This document shows positions 62,636 through 64,000 of a DNA stretch of 64,000 bases, in pieces. A program made the position numbers and the translations under genes. The number at the start of each line of letters is the position of its first letter. Within the stretch, counting starts at the first letter, position 1. The stretch is taken from contig NZ_CALNVW010000010.1 in NCBI RefSeq assembly GCF_940670765.1, positions 310,001 through 374,000 on the forward strand. The letters run 5' to 3'. Below the pieces are notes generated by a model. It had not been told where the DNA came from. It was given only the letters and a program-made list of their open reading frames with translations, and made no database searches. Origin of the DNA: Streptomyces sp. A 4/2 (GTDB lineage: Bacteria; Actinomycetota; Actinomycetes; Streptomycetales; Streptomycetaceae).

Positions 62636-62653
62636 AGGTGCGTGCGGCAGGTC

Positions 62654-63232
62654 CTAGTCGACCCGGACCACCACGGTGGAGCAGAGCTTGTCGGCGAACG
62701 TCTGCTTCTTGGAGTCCCACGCCGGCCACAGCCAGCCCAGGTAGCAGGCGATGCTGTCCACGAAGTGGGCGATCTTACGGACGAACGCCATGCCGAAGCC
62801 GATCGGCTGTCCGTCGCTCTCGCGCCGCAGGCTGATGCCGACGGCCTTCTTGCCGATGGTCTGCCCGTTGGTGCCCTCGTTGTAGAGCTGCCACAGGAAG
62901 ATGGCTATGGCGACGAGGAGTCCGACGATCACGAGGGCGGAACCGGCGCCGCCACCGATCGAGCCGCCGATCCCGACCAGCACGCCGTACGGGATACCGG
63001 AGATGAGGCCGTCGATGATGGTGCCACCGACCCGGCGCCACCAGCCACCGAACTGCGGGGGCTGGCCGCCGTAACCGGGCGCCTGCGGGTAGCCCTGGAC
63101 CGGGGGCGCCTGCGGGTAGCCGTACCCGGGCTGCTGCGGCACGCCCTGCGGGGCCTGCTGCGGGTAGCCGCCGGGCTGCTGGGGCTGGCCGTACGGGTTG
63201 TTCGGGTTCGGGTTCGGATCGCCGAAGCTCAT
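62654..63232 (-). CDS. RDD-family membrane protein
   Basis: A 192-residue protein with a Gln/Pro/Gly/Tyr-rich N-terminus (about 1-65) and an RDD domain: [27 protein letters not shown] (with the Arg and Asp of the name), a second helix ([20 protein letters not shown]), then [13 protein letters not shown], which is the conserved G-Q-T-x-G-K motif, and [24 protein letters not shown] 63232 has ACGGAGG ahead. RDD proteins are thought to be small channels or transport-related; some act as Na+/H+ antiporters. Confidence 0.88.
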   Translation of the reverse strand: MSFGDPNPNPNNPYGQPQQPGGYPQQAPQGVPQQPGYGYPQAPPVQGYPQAPGYGGQPPQFGGWWRRVGGTIIDGLISGIPYGVLVGIGGSIGGGAGSALVIVGLLVAIAIFLWQLYNEGTNGQTIGKKAVGISLRRESDGQPIGFGMAFVRKIAHFVDSIACYLGWLWPAWDSKKQTFADKLCSTVVVRVD

Positions 63233-63408
63233 GGCTGATTTCCTCCGTTGGTTCATGCGGGGACGACGCGGTTCGAGCGGAGGATTGGTACATAAATCGA
63301 CTGAGCGGTCTAGCCCCCCGACACTGCCCGCGGCACTGCGGGCAACATGCTTCTAAACGCCACGTAAGTTTGTCCAGTCGCATTCCGTATGTGTTGTGCA
63401 AGTGCAAC

Positions 63409-63437
63409 TTGGGCGATCATGGCGCCCCTGCAAGAAT
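63409..63437 (+). promoter_or_regulatory. Promoter of folD
   Basis: TTGGGC (63409-63414) and AAGAAT (63432-63437) are 17 bases apart. The -10 ends 7 bases before ATG 63445, which predicts a leaderless mRNA. Confidence 0.5.
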
Positions 63438-63444
63438 GGCTCAT

Positions 63445-64000
63445 ATGACAGCCCAGATTCTCGATGGCAAGGCCACCGCAGCCGCGATCAAGTCCGATCT
63501 GACCGCCCGCGTGGCGGCCCTCAAGGAGAAGGGGATCACCCCCGGTCTCGGCACACTGCTGGTCGGTGACGATCCGGGCAGCCGCTGGTACGTCAACGGC
63601 AAGCACCGTGACTGCGCCGAGGTCGGCATGGGGTCGATCCAGCGTGAACTCCCCGACACCGCAACGCAGGAAGAGATCGAGGCGGTCGTCCGGGAGCTCA
63701 ACGAGAACCCCGAATGCACCGGCTACATCGTGCAGTTGCCGCTCCCCAAGGGCATCGACACCAACCGCGTCCTGAGCCTGATGGACCCGGAGAAGGACGC
63801 CGACGGGCTGCACCCGACCAGCCTCGGCAAGCTCGTACTGAACGAGACGGGCCCGCTGCCCTGCACCCCGTACGGCATCATCCAGCTGCTCCGCCACCAC
63901 GGGGTGGAGATCAACGGGGCGCATGTCGTGGTCGTCGGGCGCGGCATCACGGTCGGCCGCTCCATCCCGCTGCTGCTGACCCGTAAGTCCGAGAACGCGA
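63445..64000 (+). CDS. folD: Methylene-THF dehydrogenase/cyclohydrolase (partial)
   Basis: The first 185 residues of FolD, cut by the window end. It interconverts 5,10-methylene-THF and 10-formyl-THF, the cofactor used by purN and purH. Visible are [24 protein letters not shown] with the active-site Lys, [17 protein letters not shown], then [10 protein letters not shown] and the start of the NADP fold ([15 protein letters not shown]). As far as it goes it looks intact. Confidence 0.95.
   Translation, partial: MTAQILDGKATAAAIKSDLTARVAALKEKGITPGLGTLLVGDDPGSRWYVNGKHRDCAEVGMGSIQRELPDTATQEEIEAVVRELNENPECTGYIVQLPLPKGIDTNRVLSLMDPEKDADGLHPTSLGKLVLNETGPLPCTPYGIIQLLRHHGVEINGAHVVVVGRGITVGRSIPLLLTRKSENA

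Overview
The window is about 64 kb of a high-GC chromosome that looks like the conserved core of a Streptomyces. The reasons are very high third-position GC, many GTG starts, apparently leaderless genes with TANNNT boxes 6-8 bases before the start, stem-loop terminators without U-tracts, and typical actinomycete families: a DUF397/Scr1-like regulator pair with an anti-sigma-like ATPase, PspC-type sensor kinase, LAxTG surface protein, PerM homologue between sucCD and purNH. From memory, unverified, the gene order resembles the glpD-guaA-pcrA-sucCD-purNH-folD stretch of S. coelicolor. No tRNA, rRNA, IS element, prophage, integrase or CRISPR array was found.

Layout. 0-9 kb: glpD, then three tandem receptor kinase genes (kinase, pseudokinase, kinase). 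9-20 kb: succinate-semialdehyde dehydrogenase, GMC oxidoreductase, a sortase-type surface protein, chorismate mutase, guaA, a class II aldolase and three genes of unknown function. 20-25 kb: DoxX, then a PspC protein divergent from a PspC-headed histidine kinase and its LuxR-type regulator. 25-33 kb: accessory and regulatory genes (HD phosphohydrolase, PaiB-like protein, anti-sigma-like ATPase/XRE/DUF397 set, TetR with one divergent target, remnants of a LysR-transporter pair, PadR-HAAS pair, SPFH with a ribbon-helix-helix partner). 34-43 kb: cell-envelope enzymes (esterase, two NlpC/P60 hydrolases, M23 peptidase) around the UvrD/PcrA helicase. 43-53 kb: lipase, an IcmB-like B12 subunit, and a divergent five-gene cluster SWIM-DUF5691 / MoxR-DUF5682-VWA. 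53-64 kb: sucCD, an XRE/sigma-like membrane regulator, PerM-like protein, purN, purH, an RDD protein and the start of folD.

How the genes work together. Central metabolism is represented by glpD, the semialdehyde dehydrogenase, sucCD, guaA, purNH and folD; sucCD and purNH form clear operons. Envelope sensing and remodelling are represented by the kinases, PspC system, SPFH protein and peptidoglycan hydrolases. The best candidate for a poorly described system is the MoxR/VWA cluster at 45.3-53.3 kb. Its two operons are divergent, the right one is translationally coupled by ATGA overlaps, and a perfect 14-base inverted repeat lies between them.

A second signal not explained by annotation is the recurrence of short tandem arrays at gene 3' ends. 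Several reiterate the last codons plus stop codon of the gene they follow (13 bp x 9, 23 bp x 5, 21 bp x 2); others follow at a short distance (18 bp x 5, 15 bp x 11). Family assignments were made by reading the sequence; no database search was possible.
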